The notes: generated by a model from the letters alone, not told the origin. Positions 30,234 to 42,215 are shown, counted from the first letter of the stretch. The stretch: DNA of 64,000 nt from Pomphorhynchus laevis (GCA_012934845.2 WNNJ02000543.1:186001-250000); one strand, 5' to 3'. Made by a program: numbers and translations.

Positions 30234-31700
30234 CTACTCAAATTTATTTTTAGTTTCAATTTTTTTATTTATTGTTGTTAACAAATGTAGCATTGAGATA
30301 GAAAAAAATAAAATGAAATGTATAAAACAGTAAAAATATAAAATAACGACAAAAATATCAGGATATTTTTTAAATGGGGACTTAAGCCGTAAAATTACGG
30401 GTGATGCCAGTAAGCAACCTCCGAGAATGGAAAGTGTTTTGTAGGAATACGGATTTTTAATATCGAACCTTCGGCCAGGTCTACTGAGAAATTGATCTAA
30501 TAGGAAATTTATCAAGAAAATATTTACACCGATAAAACAGAGGTCGTCTTTTTCAATTAAGGGAAACAAACTGATATATCCAATATTCAGAAACCAAGTA
30601 TAAAACTCAAAATTGTTCTCTGTTAAATCCGCGGCTGCAATTACAGCCGGAAATACGATTGATTTCTCATGAACTTGAAACGAAAATAAATAGAAACACA
30701 ATGATGATATAAACATGCATTTTAAAATGTTAAGTTTGCTTATGCGAACACAAATTGGTATTTGGGGAATGCTGGTCAGTACACAGCTAACGATAAGCAA
30801 GTTGCTCGTAGAATGTTTGACACGAATCTTATAGAAAATATTTAAAGTTGACCAGAAGTTCGCAACCTTGTCTTCAAATACACCGCGTTGAATAGGTATC
30901 AATCTGTTAAACATCAATATTGTATTTTCTTTTGAGTTTAGCAAGTAAGGTAAGCAAAGAAGGGTCGCACAACCAAGTCCAACAAATATGAAACGAAAAA
31001 GTAGTTCAAAACGCTTTTTGTGGTACAATGACTGGTGCAAGCAATATGCAACAATGGGTACAACGTAATAAGCTGACATTTGCTTTAAAAACAATGCACA
31101 TGTGTATGAAATGGTACCGGCAACCCAGTATTCGGACAGCAAAAGCCACACTGCGAGCATGCTCAAGCCTAATGGAAGGCAATTATATTGAAAGTGGCCA
31201 TTGTCGATTATCATAAGAATAGGATTTATCGAAATGTAAGTAAAAGAGAGTAAACTTAATTTACTATCACGCCTGATACTGAGTAAGATAGCAGCTGGTA
31301 GCATTGTACAAATCCATGAGCATATTACAGAAAGGCGCATAAACATTTTAAGGTATGTGCTCTCGAAGCCTCTTGATTTATGCAGTTCAATCCACTGTGA
31401 ACAATTTAGCCAACTTTTTACGATATAACCCAAAGCCCAGCTGTGATACACTGCCAATGGCGGGTAATCAATGCCCCAATAGCTCAGATCATTGTCTGAT
31501 GTATTTCTGTACCAGTCTGTAACATTTAAATTTGTTGTAATTTCCATCCAATGTCGATGTGCCTCAAAGTCACCATACAATGGCGGTGTGCGAAAACCAG
31601 AGTAGTCGTAAGTTGATATAATGCATTGCAATGCCAACGATGCCGCAATGACACATATAATTTCTGATTTATCCACTTTTAAAGACATTTTCTTGTACAT
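30234..31700 (-). CDS. ALG6: Dolichyl-P-Glc:Man9GlcNAc2-PP-dolichol alpha-1,3-glucosyltransferase (ALG6)
   Basis: 488 residues, one uninterrupted frame, close to the roughly 500 usual for ALG6. It adds the first glucose to the lipid-linked oligosaccharide in the ER lumen before N-glycosylation. Seen: first luminal loop YGDFEAHRHWMEIT with the Asp that is the expected catalytic base, SDNDLSYWGIDYPPLAVYHSW, LHKSRGFES, NFWSTLNIF, and FQVHEKSIVFPAV, with many hydrophobic membrane segments. RHWMEI and YWGxDYPP separate it from ALG8 (which has RNW). ATG at 31700; a second in-frame ATG four codons on could also serve. No intron is needed and no canonical AATAAA lies close after the stop. It is the only clear host gene here. 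Confidence 0.93.
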   Translation of the reverse strand: MYKKMSLKVDKSEIICVIAASLALQCIISTYDYSGFRTPPLYGDFEAHRHWMEITTNLNVTDWYRNTSDNDLSYWGIDYPPLAVYHSWALGYIVKSWLNCSQWIELHKSRGFESTYLKMFMRLSVICSWICTMLPAAILLSIRRDSKLSLLSFTYISINPILMIIDNGHFQYNCLPLGLSMLAVWLLLSEYWVAGTISYTCALFLKQMSAYYVVPIVAYCLHQSLYHKKRFELLFRFIFVGLGCATLLCLPYLLNSKENTILMFNRLIPIQRGVFEDKVANFWSTLNIFYKIRVKHSTSNLLIVSCVLTSIPQIPICVRISKLNILKCMFISSLCFYLFSFQVHEKSIVFPAVIAAADLTENNFEFYTWFLNIGYISLFPLIEKDDLCFIGVNIFLINFLLDQFLSRPGRRFDIKNPYSYKTLSILGGCLLASPVILRLKSPFKKYPDIFVVILYFYCFIHFILFFSISMLHLLTTINKKIETKNKFE

Positions 31701-31849
31701 TTCTACAAATTAGAGGTTATAAAAAATAACGCGTTGCTAAGCAAATTGTTATTCTAGATAACAATATTTTACAATATGCTTTATAAAATTAAATACTGAA
31801 AAGTATCTAAAATTAATATATAAACGAAATATGATTATTGGTCTCTATC

Positions 31850-32225
31850 AAGAAAAAAAACAAAGATTAATTCTTCAAATTTTACGTTTCGCCTAGCGGC
31901 TTCTTCAAAAATTATGTTATTTATTTCTCAAACATTTTGAAACTGAAAAAAATAAAACGACATAACCGTCTTCTGGGGTCTATCTTTATTGGGACTCGAT
32001 TATTTAGAAAAAAATGAAATAAATAGTTATAACCAGAAAAAAAGATTTTGAAATCTAAAATTTATTTAAAACGTTTCGACTGTATGACAACCTTCTATAT
32101 TGCACATGTAAAGTTCCGAACAAATTACACAATTCAATAAAATCAATAAAAACAGAAACAAAATCATTACAATTCAAAAACATTCATAAAATAAAACACT
32201 TACAATTTTTAAGGAATAATATTGT
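31850..32225 (-). mobile_element. Penelope-like terminal debris
   Basis: AT-rich, no frame. On the minus strand 31907-31887 reads TGAAGAA, GCC, GCTA, GGC, GAAA, i.e. a hammerhead-like core with the first C replaced by T. A weaker similar phrase (GAAGG ... GTCGAAACG) is at about 32092-32068. Probably remnants of two Penelope-like ends next to the broken RT of C1. Confidence 0.45.
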
Positions 32226-35185
32226 AGTTCTACCGTAGTAGGGTAGAACTGACGTGCATAAGGGTTGTATTCATAAAGGAACCGCTTGGTGTACAGCAAT
32301 ATCTCTACCCTGTTAACAATTTTGGCGGGCAACCAGAGGGACCTGAGATAAGAAATAACAACGGGAATGGAGATGCGGTCAAATGCAGCAGAAAAATCAA
32401 GGAAAACAGTCACAACAAATTGATGATTGTTATCCCGACAAAACTGGTGCACTTCACTAATTGCTGAATGGACCAAGCGACCTTTGACGAACTCATGAAA
32501 GCTTGGTGGGATAAAGTTTTGCCTACTTAGATGATCGCAGATTCTACGCGCCAGCGCTTTTTTGTAGATCGAGACGAGGGAATTTTGAATTGAGATGGGC
32601 CGCAGGTCTTTCGGACGAGACCGGATTGCGTTTTGGTAAAAAATCTACGGCTAATATTGATGACGGCTATATCGATAGGTGAGGCTAAAAGCAATGTGAC
32701 GGCCATTTCTCTCCTTTGATCGGTTGTCAAAAGCTGACAGACCCGAGAAGATAGTAGAGCGACGGAATTGGAGGTAATCATAAGTGAACTTCAAGAGTTA
32801 AGGATATCGGTAACAGATAAGTCCCTGCTCCTAAAGTCACCCCAAGACGGGATTAGTTGAGGAGATTGAGTGGCTCCATAGTTATGTAGGAATAGTGACT
32901 CTTCCAAAACTCTGTCAAGGTCAATGCTCCCAATCCAATCCACAGCCCTTTCCTTCCAGCAGACAAACTTCTCCCACTTGAATATCTTCCAAAACGAAGA
33001 CTGAGAAGGTTTCAGATGAGTAAGACTCGCCCTATCCCTACTCAGCTGTAACCTATATCTAGTGCTCTACTATTCCTTCGAGAAATCCTGTCTGGCGGAA
33101 ACAGAGAGATTAGGAAGATGTAACATTTTAGCTAGGACCTTGAGTTTTGTTAATTGAGATTGTATATTTGACCTTTATGGATAGTCGAGAGGAACGCGGT
33201 AGCTTGCGAAGATAGGTAGGAATAAAATTCGGTCAAACTCGCATTTCCAATTATGGGGAAGAGTTGGATAGCTGCCTGAAAGGAGGCCACCTGATAGGAT
33301 TAAAGTGAAACCTCCTTATAAGTAACATATGCTCCTCTATTCGCCAGCAAATTAGGTCATAAGAGGTGGGTTTCAACAACCACATCCTATGTAGCAGTAA
33401 AATGTCGAGGAGATAATTAGTTGTAAAGCAATGAAAGGTGGGGTAGGTGGTTGGTGAATAAGATAGTCGTTCCTGGCTCTGCGGAACCGTGACCATCCAG
33501 GAGGTCACGGTTCTCGTGAATTTCTCCTGGTCGTATATAAATATTGGCAATGCTGATGCGTTTACCATACTTACGAAGTGATATAGCTAAACAAGATAGG
33601 GCACGACAAGAGCCCTATCTTGTTTAGCAGGGGTTATATACGGAGTGATAACCCCCGCTAAATTTGGAGGGGTTATATACGGAGTGAAGTGGGTGTATAT
33701 ATGCTGAGGGATAAATCGAGTAATGTTTTTGGGGAGACAGATAGACCACGTCTCCTGAAGGACTATAACATCTGCATCTCTACCAGATAAAAGGCTAAGG
33801 GCAGAAGCACCTCCCGAATTCCACTGAAGGAGATTCAGTGAAAAAGGCTCAGGTTTACTCACCATTGTGGCAGATTAGTTGGACGGGGGATGCCAACCTA
33901 GACAGAGCTAGGTGCAGGAGGGTTGCCCCTCCCGCACCTAGCTCCACCCATAGCCGGAACCCCTAGGGCAATATCTTCATTTTCAAGTGAGGCACTAACA
34001 GTCATTCTATATTTCAGCATCTTGCCCACCTTAGGCGGTGGGACTTTTCTTGCGGATGCCTCTTTTTCTTAGAGTGCGGTGTTTTAAGCTTGTCAGGAAC
34101 AGGCGCAGAGGCCGCCCCGACGAAGGCCGAGACCAGGGAGCTATGATCGCTTGTATTTGTGATAATATTGCTTTTTTTGATTCGTCCAGAAGATGCAATA
34201 TGTCAGAATTAGACATCCGATCTGGCGGATGAGCAGCAGCTGATGCGAAAGGTTTGTTAATCGATGGCTTGGCAAAGAGTTGTCTATAATCTCGAAAATG
34301 TTTGCAACGACGAGACCAAGCGAGATGATCCCCCTCGCAAGTAACGCAGGGGGCTTGGCATTTCTCACCTTAACTCATCTAAACACATACATTCGTGCCA
34401 CAAACACCGCAGTATTTATTTCGATCACATGAGGAACCCCAGTGTCCCATGCGTGGGATTTATCGCAATGAGGAAGTGTTAAATTATCTTCCTCTATCAG
34501 TGAGAAACGTAGGTTAAACCCTAGATAAGGGTTGGAGAACGATTTAGACAGGACTAGACCTGTATCTATGTCAGTGTTACAGAATGCTACGGGAAGGGGC
34601 TCACCCTGCTTACTCATGACTTGTTTCACCGAGTGGAGGCAAAAAGATTTTTTCAAAAGGTTTAAGTCATCATCCGAAATAAACAAAGGAAAATTAGCAA
34701 TTTTCAGCGTACACAATATGGGTTTTAAAGCAATCGTTCCCAGATGTGCCAAATTTTGTGCAAAAAAATGGTTGTATTCCCTCATTATGCCCCCATTAAC
34801 GAAGGATATTCTCAATGAATTCTCCATAGTCTTTACTGAGTTAAAAATAACTATTTGTACACTTTCCAGTGAAAGCTCTCAAAAACGTGGGAAATAAATT
34901 ATGCCTCGCAGTCGGTTTGATGGCATTTATAACACATAAATTATATTGCTTTGACACTGGGACAAACATCCTCGAGTTAATTGTAGAATTGCACAAAGTA
35001 TTACCTTTATCATTGCTGGAATTAGCTATAAAAGAATAAATTGTGCTTTTCACCTAATCCAATTCGTTGTTTCCACCAGAAAAATCAGCAGGAAGTAAAG
35101 AGCTTTCATGATCCGACAATATTTTTACTGCACTTTTTTGATGCACCGATAGTGTTTCCGCCGTTGCAAATTTTTCCTTATTATA
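32226..35185 (-). mobile_element. C1: I/Jockey-type LINE, 3'-broken, degenerate
   Basis: Minus strand. ORF1 debris (35050-34000): ARHNLFPTFLRAFTGK, IMREYNHFFAQNLAHL, LKIANFPLFISDDDL, LPHC, matching C5 ORF1. ORF2 starts at 33865 with FSLNLLQWNSGGASALSLL and LQETWS (AP endonuclease), continues in several frames, and reaches the RT segment VTVFLDFSAAFDRISIPVVI (32420-32360), stopping near 32230 before the YADD box. Many frame breaks. It follows directly on a family C 3' end at 35186. Confidence 0.8.
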
Positions 35186-35706
35186 ACATGTGAACACGAA
35201 GCAGCAGCGTAGCGCATCACTTCAAATAAATAAAGATTTTCTTAACAAAATAATACATGAGGATAAATGACAGTTAAAAAACGAATAACAAAAAACATGT
35301 CAGAAATATCTTAATTCAGTCTGTTTAAAGTCTTCAATCTATCTTCATGGCCTCAGGTCCAGTGGGATCTGAGCCCTCCAACCAATCCAACACGCTGCCT
35401 TCCGACTAAACAACCCGGGGTCTTTCAACCCCTTCCCCCGAAGAGTCCAATCGACGCGTACTATGCTGGGTAAACGAGAGACGAGAAGCTTGAGAAACCT
35501 TAGCCTTTGCTCTGGGGACGTCCTCAAGAAAAGGAGACTAATCCCGAGATAGCCTAAGTACCACATAGGCGCACTTGAGGAACATGTGAACACGAAGCAG
35601 CAGCGTGGCACATCACTTTGAATAAATAAATAAAGATTTTATTAACAAAATAATACATGAGGATAAATGACACTTAAAAAGAAAACGAATAACAAAAAGC
35701 ATGTCA
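35186..35706 (-). mobile_element. C2: repeated 3' end of family C (two 3'-UTR units)
   Basis: Minus strand: a 3'-UTR unit (35706-35583), then the last ORF2 codons MWYLGYLGISLLFLRTSPEQ ... WRAQIPLDLRP (35575-35345), then a second 3'-UTR unit (35300-35186). The join of a UTR unit directly to 'cctcaagt(g/t)cgcctatg' is the same as in C3, so the block is a tandem duplicate. Confidence 0.75.
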
Positions 35707-35716
35707 GAAATATCTT

Positions 35717-35967
35717 CTTCATAAATATCTTCAGAAATATCAGAATAATTCTTATTCTGATACAACGTATGTTATTTATTAGTCAATTCATAAAAATGAC
35801 GTTTATTTTAAATTTCAATTTTTTATTTTAACTTGATTTAAATTATAGAAAATCTAAAAACAATTATTTATTTTATTATTTAATTATTAAATTTTGATTT
35901 AGCATTATTATGTTTTGTTTATTTTATAATTATATTAAAAACGTAAACTCAGCTAGCTGATTTGATT
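35717..35967. repeat. AT-rich dispersed repeat inserted in C3 3' UTR
   Basis: About 250 bp inserted between 'atatctt' and 'aattcag' of the family C 3' UTR. Near one end is a 10-bp foldback (ATCAGAATAA/TTATTCTGAT) and at the other CAGCTAGCTG. A copy in reverse orientation is at 59215-59470 and a partial one at about 40740-40850. Non-autonomous; class unclear. Confidence 0.65.
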
Positions 35968-36366
35968 AATTCAGTTTGTTTTAAGTCTTCAATCTATCTT
36001 CATGACTTCAGGTCCAGTGGGATTTGAGCCCTTCAACCAATCTAACACGTCGCCTTCCGACTAAACAACCCGGGGTCATTCACCCCCTTCCCCCGAAGAG
36101 TCCAATCGAGGCGTACTATGCTGGGTAAACGAGAGACGAGAAGCTTGAGAAACCTTAGCCTTTGCTCTGGGGACGTCCTCAAGAAAAGGAGACTAATCCC
36201 GAGATAGCCTAAGTACCCCATAGGCGAACTTGAGGAACATGTGAACACGAAGCAGCAGCGTGGCACATCACTTTGAATAAATAAATAAAGATTTTATTAA
36301 CAAAATAATACATAAGGATAAATAACAGTAAAAAGAAAACGAATAACAGAAAACATGTCATAGCCC
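35968..36366 (-). mobile_element. C3: duplicate 3' end of family C
   Basis: Minus strand: 3'-UTR unit (36366-36237), then MGYLGYLGISLLFLRTSPEQ ... WTLRGKG (36236-36042) and the start of a 3' UTR, broken by the AT-rich repeat and resumed at 35706. Its join is identical to that in C2. Confidence 0.75.
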
Positions 36367-38440
36367 ACCTGGCTTTCAGGGCCCACCTAGCTTTCTTCAG
36401 AATACGTTTAAGTCTATCCAGGTCTGCTTTCGCCGACCAGTTAACCGTAACGGTGACCCCCAGGTATTTTACTCAACTCGTGAAGGTGGGGGGGGAGTGG
36501 TTGATTAGTCAAAATGGATGAGAGTGCAGAGAGTGCTAATCTCCTAACTTTTTTCTTAAAATAAGATGGGATCCGGTCAAATGGTCTTTTAATCTTAAAC
36601 AAAAACGGCTGATGTCCGAGACTACGTCTTTGCACCTGCGTCCAGAGAACAGGGATGTGGTATCATGAACGTATACCACTAGACATTGTTCGCGTTTATA
36701 TATTTTGAAAAGTTAAATGGAAGCAGCAAGAAACAAGATAGGAGAAAGAGGGGAGCCTTAGAGTACATCCGTAATAGGGTAGAACTGACGCGCATCAGGG
36801 TCGTCTTCATAGTAAAATTGCTTGGTATACAACAATATCTCCACTCTGTTAACAACTCTCGCAGGCAACCCAAGGGACTTGAGAGAAGAGATAACAAAGG
36901 GAATAGAGATTCGGTCAAATGCAACAGAAAAATCAAGGAAAACAGCCACAGCAAGTTGATGGCTATTCTCCTGATAGAGCTGTTGCACTTTACCTACAGC
37001 TGAATGGACCGAGCGACCTTTGACGCACCCATGGAAACCAGGTGGGATTAAATTTCGCTTAATTAAGTGATCGCGGATTTTACGCGCTATTGGCTATCAG
37101 AAGCTGAGAGACACGAGAAGAAAGTGAAGCGACGGATTTGGAGGTGCCCGTAATAGGCCCCCAGGAGTCAAGGATATCTGATAGATGGATCTCTCCTCCT
37201 AAAGTCTCCCCAAGACAAGATTGGCTGAGGTGATTGAGTGACTCCATAGTTATGAAGGGATAGTGACTCCTCCAAATCATTATCAAGACCTACTTTACCA
37301 ATCCAACCCAAGGCTCTATCTATCCAACAGACAAACTTCTCCTTCTTGAATATCTTCCAGAAGAAAGAATGGGCTGGATTAAGGGTTGCAATGCTTGCCT
37401 TATCCTTACCCAGTTGGAACCTATATCTAATGATCCAATATTCTTTAGAGAGAACTTGTCTGGCAGAAGCATAAAGGTTGGGAAGACGGAGCATGTATGC
37501 TAAGGTCTTGAGTTTTGTCGGAGCAGGACTGTAAATACGACCTTTGTAGGTAGTCGAAAGTATTGCGGTAGCTTGCAAAGAGAGGTAGGAAATAAATTCG
37601 GTTAGACTCTCGTTAAGAATTCGGGGAAGCGTTGAATAGTTGCCTGAAAGAAAGCCACTCTGATAGGATCAAAGTGGAATCTCCTTAGAAGCAGCGTATC
37701 CTCCTCTATCCGCCAGCGAATCAAGTCATTAGAGGTGAACATATGTTGTCGCGACCGCTCCGTTCAGTGGGGTTTTAACAATCACCTCTCATGGAGCAGT
37801 AATAAGTCGAGGAGTTAATTTGGTGATATGTAATGAAAGATGGGGACGGTGGTTTGTGAATAAGATAACCGTTCCTGGCTCTGTGGAGTGCTGCATTAAT
37901 CAAACGACCAGTTCTGTCGTTGAAATCATCAAGTACCATGTCATAGCTGCTATCTATAATCTTATCCAGAAGGTCACGGTTCTTGTGAATATCACTGGAC
38001 AAATGTAGACATTGACTAGACTAAGGCGTTTACCGTTCTTACATAGTGATATAACTAAACAAGACAGGGCTGGACAAGAATAGTTGAGTAGAAGGGGCGA
38101 TCTTAAGGAGCATTTAACTAGGGTTAGAAGACCTTGAGATAAAGAGTGAGGCGGGGTTATGTACGGAGTATAGTAGGAACAAATGTAGTTAGTTCTTGTG
38201 GTTATGTACGGAGTATAGTAGGAACACATGTAGTTAGTTTTTGGGAGACGGATAGACCGCGTCTTCTGAAAAACTATAACATCTGTATCTTTAGCAGATA
38301 GATGTTTAAAGGCAGAAGCACCTCCCGAATTCCACTGAAAGATATTCAGTGAAAAAGGCTCACGAGTACTCAGAATTGTGTTAGGTCAGCTGGGTGGTAT
38401 TGCCTCAACCCTAGACAGGGCTAGGGGCGGAAAGGTTGCC
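36367..38440 (-). mobile_element. C4: I/Jockey-type LINE, ORF2 part, degenerate
   Basis: Minus strand. Begins just before the ORF2 start (about 38370), with endonuclease debris (CKNGKRLSLVNVYI, NRDLLDKIIDSSYDMVLDDF; GDF reads DDF), a middle part (LPNLYASARQVLSKEYW, 37500-37430), and RT VAVFLDFSVAFDRISIPFVI (36960-36900), losing the YADD region. It ends at the phrase KKARWALK, after which a 3'-UTR unit follows directly, so the ORF2 C-terminus is deleted. A tandem duplication of about 50 bp lies at 38150-38245. Confidence 0.78.
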
Positions 38441-40300
38441 ATTCCGGATTGGCCAATAAAACAATTGGCCAATATTTTGATAGCGTTATTGAAGACTATC
38501 TTGCTGAGATGTTCTCAATGCATTTTTACTTGGATAGAGAGACTACAAACGAGTATTCTGAACCTATCCAGAACAGTGAGACGATAAAAGGTGCTAGTGT
38601 TTCATATCCTAGTTTAGACATAGCTAATTTGATAACTCCTGAGAATGTTTTAGCTGAACTGTATCGTCTGAAAGAGACAAACTCCAAAGGTGCTGATTTG
38701 TTACCTTTGATATATCTTCGTCGAATAGCAGGCTCAATATATACACCACTTTGTAACATATATCGACAATCTATTATTGATACGACTCTCCCAAAAGAGT
38801 GGAAACAATCGATCATTCACCCCATCTTCAAAAAGGGTGATAGATCTTCAGTAGACAATTATAGACCAGTAAGTATTACTTGCTTATGTTGTAGAATGTT
38901 AGAGCGAATTATACATGGTTATATGGTCAAGTTTTATAGTGATAATAATATAATAGCTTCTGAGCAACATGGTTTCCGTAAGGGTTATTCGACAGTTAAC
39001 AATCTACTCGCATCCCATCTTGATTGGTCAGCTAACAAAGCCGTATCCATTGCTACTGACATCATATTCTTCGATTTATCTAAGCCATTTGACAGAGTAG
39101 ACCATAGATTCCTCCTAAATAAACTAGAGAAAAGTGGCATTCCATTTTTGCTTGTTATATGGATTTAATCGTTTTTAATCAATCGTAGTTATTGTGTGCA
39201 TGTAGATAATGTTGACTCTTCTTTGCGGCCATGTAATATAGGGGCGCCTCAAGGTTCAGTATTGGGTCCATTGTTATTTAGTGTCTACATCAACGGTCTC
39301 CCGGAATTTATTGATTTTTGGGTGCTTTTATATGCAGACGATTTTAAAATCTGGAGGGCAATTCGCTTATTCAGTGATATAGTTAAACTGCAACGGGATA
39401 TCGATGAAGTCGAAAATTGGGCTCTGCTCAATAGGTTGATTGTCAGTATATCAAAATGCAAACATTTACGTGTTTATGGCGGAAATGCTCAATCTTCAGC
39501 TAATTATAGCTTTCAAAGCAGTGATATAGAACGAGTAAACAAATATAATGACTTGGGAGTGTGGATAAACAGTGACTTGAGTACCGTCACACATAGTGAC
39601 GATACTCACGATTGTTCACTCAAATGAGTGAACAAGCATGTTCACCTATTTGAACATGCTTGTTCAAATGCGTTGGGGATAATCGGTCTACTTCGACGCA
39701 CTTTCATTACACTCAATCAATTTGCCCTACGTTCGCTAATCTTTGCTCATGTGTTGAGCCGTCTTCTATATGCTGCGCCGTGTGTATCCCCAAAATTCAA
39801 AAGAACATATTAGTTCAGAGAGGGTACTTCGTAGAGCTACCAAGCTAGCACCGCAACTGAAATTTTTGTCGTACCCTGATCGATTAAAAGCACTTAGACT
39901 TGAGACTGTCACGTGGACCCGCCGGTACATCGATATGAGTATGGTCTGACAAATTCTTAATGAATCGGATCATCCACTTCGAGATTGCCTTCATTTGCGC
40001 TCATACAATATCCTTCGATGCCATGGTTTAACCCTGCGAAGTGAAATGATAAGAAAATCACGAGCTGTCCAATTTGATCGGCGAGTTGTATCTCTGTGGA
40101 ATAGGCTTAAAGAGTCAACAGTGTGCAGTAACAATATCAAAGAATTCAAAACGAAATTAAGGATGGAGGATGCCATGGGGAAAGCTGTTTTTCCGTATTT
40201 GTGATACTTTTATTATATTTTCTTTTTTTCTGCAGTGAACCAGTCAATTAAGAAATGCTTTTATGTGCTGTTAAAACTTTAGTAATAATTGAAGGCTGGT
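38441..40300 (+). mobile_element. D1: Jockey/CR1-type LINE, RT part, degenerate
   Basis: Plus strand, no endonuclease. Open 38449-39168: TIGQYFDSVIEDYLAEMF, IHPIFKKGDRSSVDNYRPVS, QHGFRKGYSTVNNLL, FFDLSKPFDRVDHRFLLNKL. After a frame change (39196-39627) come GAPQGSVLGPLLFSVYINGL and LLYADDFKIW, then a foldback at 39612-39659 and the C-terminal end VVSLWNRLKES ... KEFKTKLRM to a stop at 40204. Motif A AFD reads PFD. The rest to 40300 is 3' UTR. Confidence 0.8.
39612..39659. repeat. Two adjacent perfect hairpins in D1
   Basis: TTGTTCACTCA/TGAGTGAACAA with a 2-nt loop (39612-39635), then GCATGTTCA/TGAACATGC (39636-39659). They interrupt the RT reading frame. Confidence 0.8.
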
Positions 40301-40570
40301 CCGTTCGTCCTTCCATATCAGTATGAACTGATATGCTATTAGGTTTCGGCCTCTATTCATCGACCCAACATATCAGCGGGGACAAATACGCTCTAATGAA
40401 ATATTTCCTCTGATGAAATTTGATAATATAATTAATAATTCCTAAGTGGGTTCCTTCTCCGAAAGAGCCAACTAAAGAATTTTAAAATCATAAAATTTTA
40501 TGATTTATATCAAGTTAAAATAAAAAATTGAAATTTAAAATACATTGAATTAAAATACATTTAAAATACA
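40301..40570. repeat. Dispersed short repeat and AT-rich sequence
   Basis: 40340-40440 ('ggtttcggcc...catcgacccaacatatcagc...ctgatgaaatttgat') resembles 28530-28625 and more loosely 40865-40960. The rest is AT-rich and resembles the repeat at 35717-35967. No gene. Confidence 0.5.
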
Positions 40571-40735
40571 TCTGCCCATTTATATACGCCAATCAACTTC
40601 CCTGCAGTGCTTCAAACGACAAATCCGATCTCATTTTAACAATTTATCTGCTTGACTTTCTCATTTTTTTTGTGGACTTGTAAGCGTACAGCTTGTACGC
40701 ATTTGCCACATTAAATAAATTTGTATTATATTATA
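40571..40735 (+). mobile_element. B6: 3' end of a B4-like LINE
   Basis: About 165 bp: last codons of ORF2 (as B4), 3' UTR, hairpin at 40684-40700 (GCGTACA/TGTACGC), tail 'ttgtattatattatata'. A 5'-truncated insertion almost identical to B4. Confidence 0.85.
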
Positions 40736-41019
40736 TATTATATTGAATTAGCTAACTCAGTCTACAGCTAACTGTCTAAAAATTCAATTTCTATGAATTG
40801 ACTAATAAATAACAGACGTTGTATAAGAATTAGGATTAGAGGACATCAGGAGGAACTGCTATCTTATCAGGTTTTGATCCTTGTTCCTCGATACAACATT
40901 ACAGTGGTTCGAAATACGCGCTAATGACGTATTTCCTTTGATAAAATTTTTTGTATCTTATTCTTATAATTACATTATTTATATATTATTTATATATTAT
41001 TATATTATTATATTATTTA
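40736..41019. other. AT-rich repeat remnants
   Basis: Partial copy of the AT-rich dispersed repeat (about 40740-40850), a piece of the short repeat (40865-40960), and an 'attatt/atatta' tract in which A7 begins. No gene. Confidence 0.5.
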
Positions 41020-42215
41020 GTCAAACATATGACACAATCCCTCTAAGTGATGCGATATTAAGACGACTGCTTCCCGCGATCATGAATCAAGACCTAGATG
41101 AGGCGACGATTGGTGTGCTTACATTACCAGCAAGACTAGGCGGAATCGGTATAATGGATCCTACCACCATGGGCGAACAAGAATTAAATGCGTCGCAACG
41201 CTTTTCAGACTCATACTCTTCTGGACTGAAAGGCAACGAATTACGAAGAACGCAAAAAGAGTTATTCGCTCTTATCACAAAAGAACAAAAGAAAAAAGGA
41301 TTGTTCGAGAACAAGTTGTTGAGTGTAAAACCACTACTGAACAGTACATTCACAAGAGCAATAAGCTTTGCGACCGCACCTGGTGCTTCTTCGTGGGTAA
41401 GCGCGTTGCCACTGTAGAATGAACACTTTGATCTTAACCCAAACGAATTCAGAGATGGAATGGCAACTAGATACGGTTGGGAACCAAAAGATGTAACGAA
41501 TACCAAGTGTCAATGTGGGGCCAACTCTAACCTAAACCACCTACTATCATGTAAACATGGAAGTCAGTCCATTATTCGGCATAATGAGGCTATAAACTTA
41601 ATCGCGGAGGAACTCGCAGACGTATGCCATGGCGTCGAGATCGAACCATTGCTGCAGAGGGTGGATGAGTTCGTCTCGTTCGAACGTTCAACGACAAGTC
41701 GTAAGGAAGAAGCGCGATTGGACATTGCTTGTATAGATCTTACTGGGAGGCGTTTTGAGCGGGCGTATATAGACGTCGCAATATTTAACAATCATGCAAA
41801 TTCGTAATCCCAATCGGTAGCTTCTGCTTTCGAATACCACGAATCAAGAAAAAGGGTGAAATACGATGAACGAATCAGGGTCATTGATCATTTATGCCTG
41901 TGATCTTTTCATTTTCCGGAGGTGTCTGCCGAAGTGCCTTGAATCTATTTAAGACAATTGCTATTAAACAAGCTGGGAAACACGACAGCCCCTACGACGA
42001 ATGTATATGCCGTTTAAAGCGCGCCGTAGCTTTTTGCCTATGCCGTGCAGCGTCAAATTGTATCAGAGGGAGTCGAGTTCCATCGAACAAACTGGGATGG
42101 GGCAAAACAAGTTAAATTTGATTTAAGTGCATAATCAGCTGTTTTATTAATTAATATATACTGAACCTATTTGCGGGTAACCTTGTTGTTTGTAATAAAT
42201 AACAATAATAAATTT
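41020..42215 (+). mobile_element. A7: 5'-truncated family A copy
   Basis: Plus strand, starts in an ATT-rich tract with SQTYDTIPLSDAILRRLLP and continues with thumb region LPARLGGIGIMDP, PGASSWVSALPL (41050-41417), a stop, NEFRDGMATRYGW, knuckle CQCGANSNLNHLLSC, RHNEAIN (41500-41600), and RLE EARLDIACIDLTG, ERAYIDVAIFNNHANS (41710-41807). Degraded C-terminal codons reach 42115. The 3' UTR has the family hairpin (42163-42182) and a tail with A6 and AT repeats. Confidence 0.85.
42163..42182 (+). other. A7 3'-UTR hairpin
   Basis: GAACCTATTTGCGGGTAACC; stem ACCT/GGGT with a U-G pair. Confidence 0.55.
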
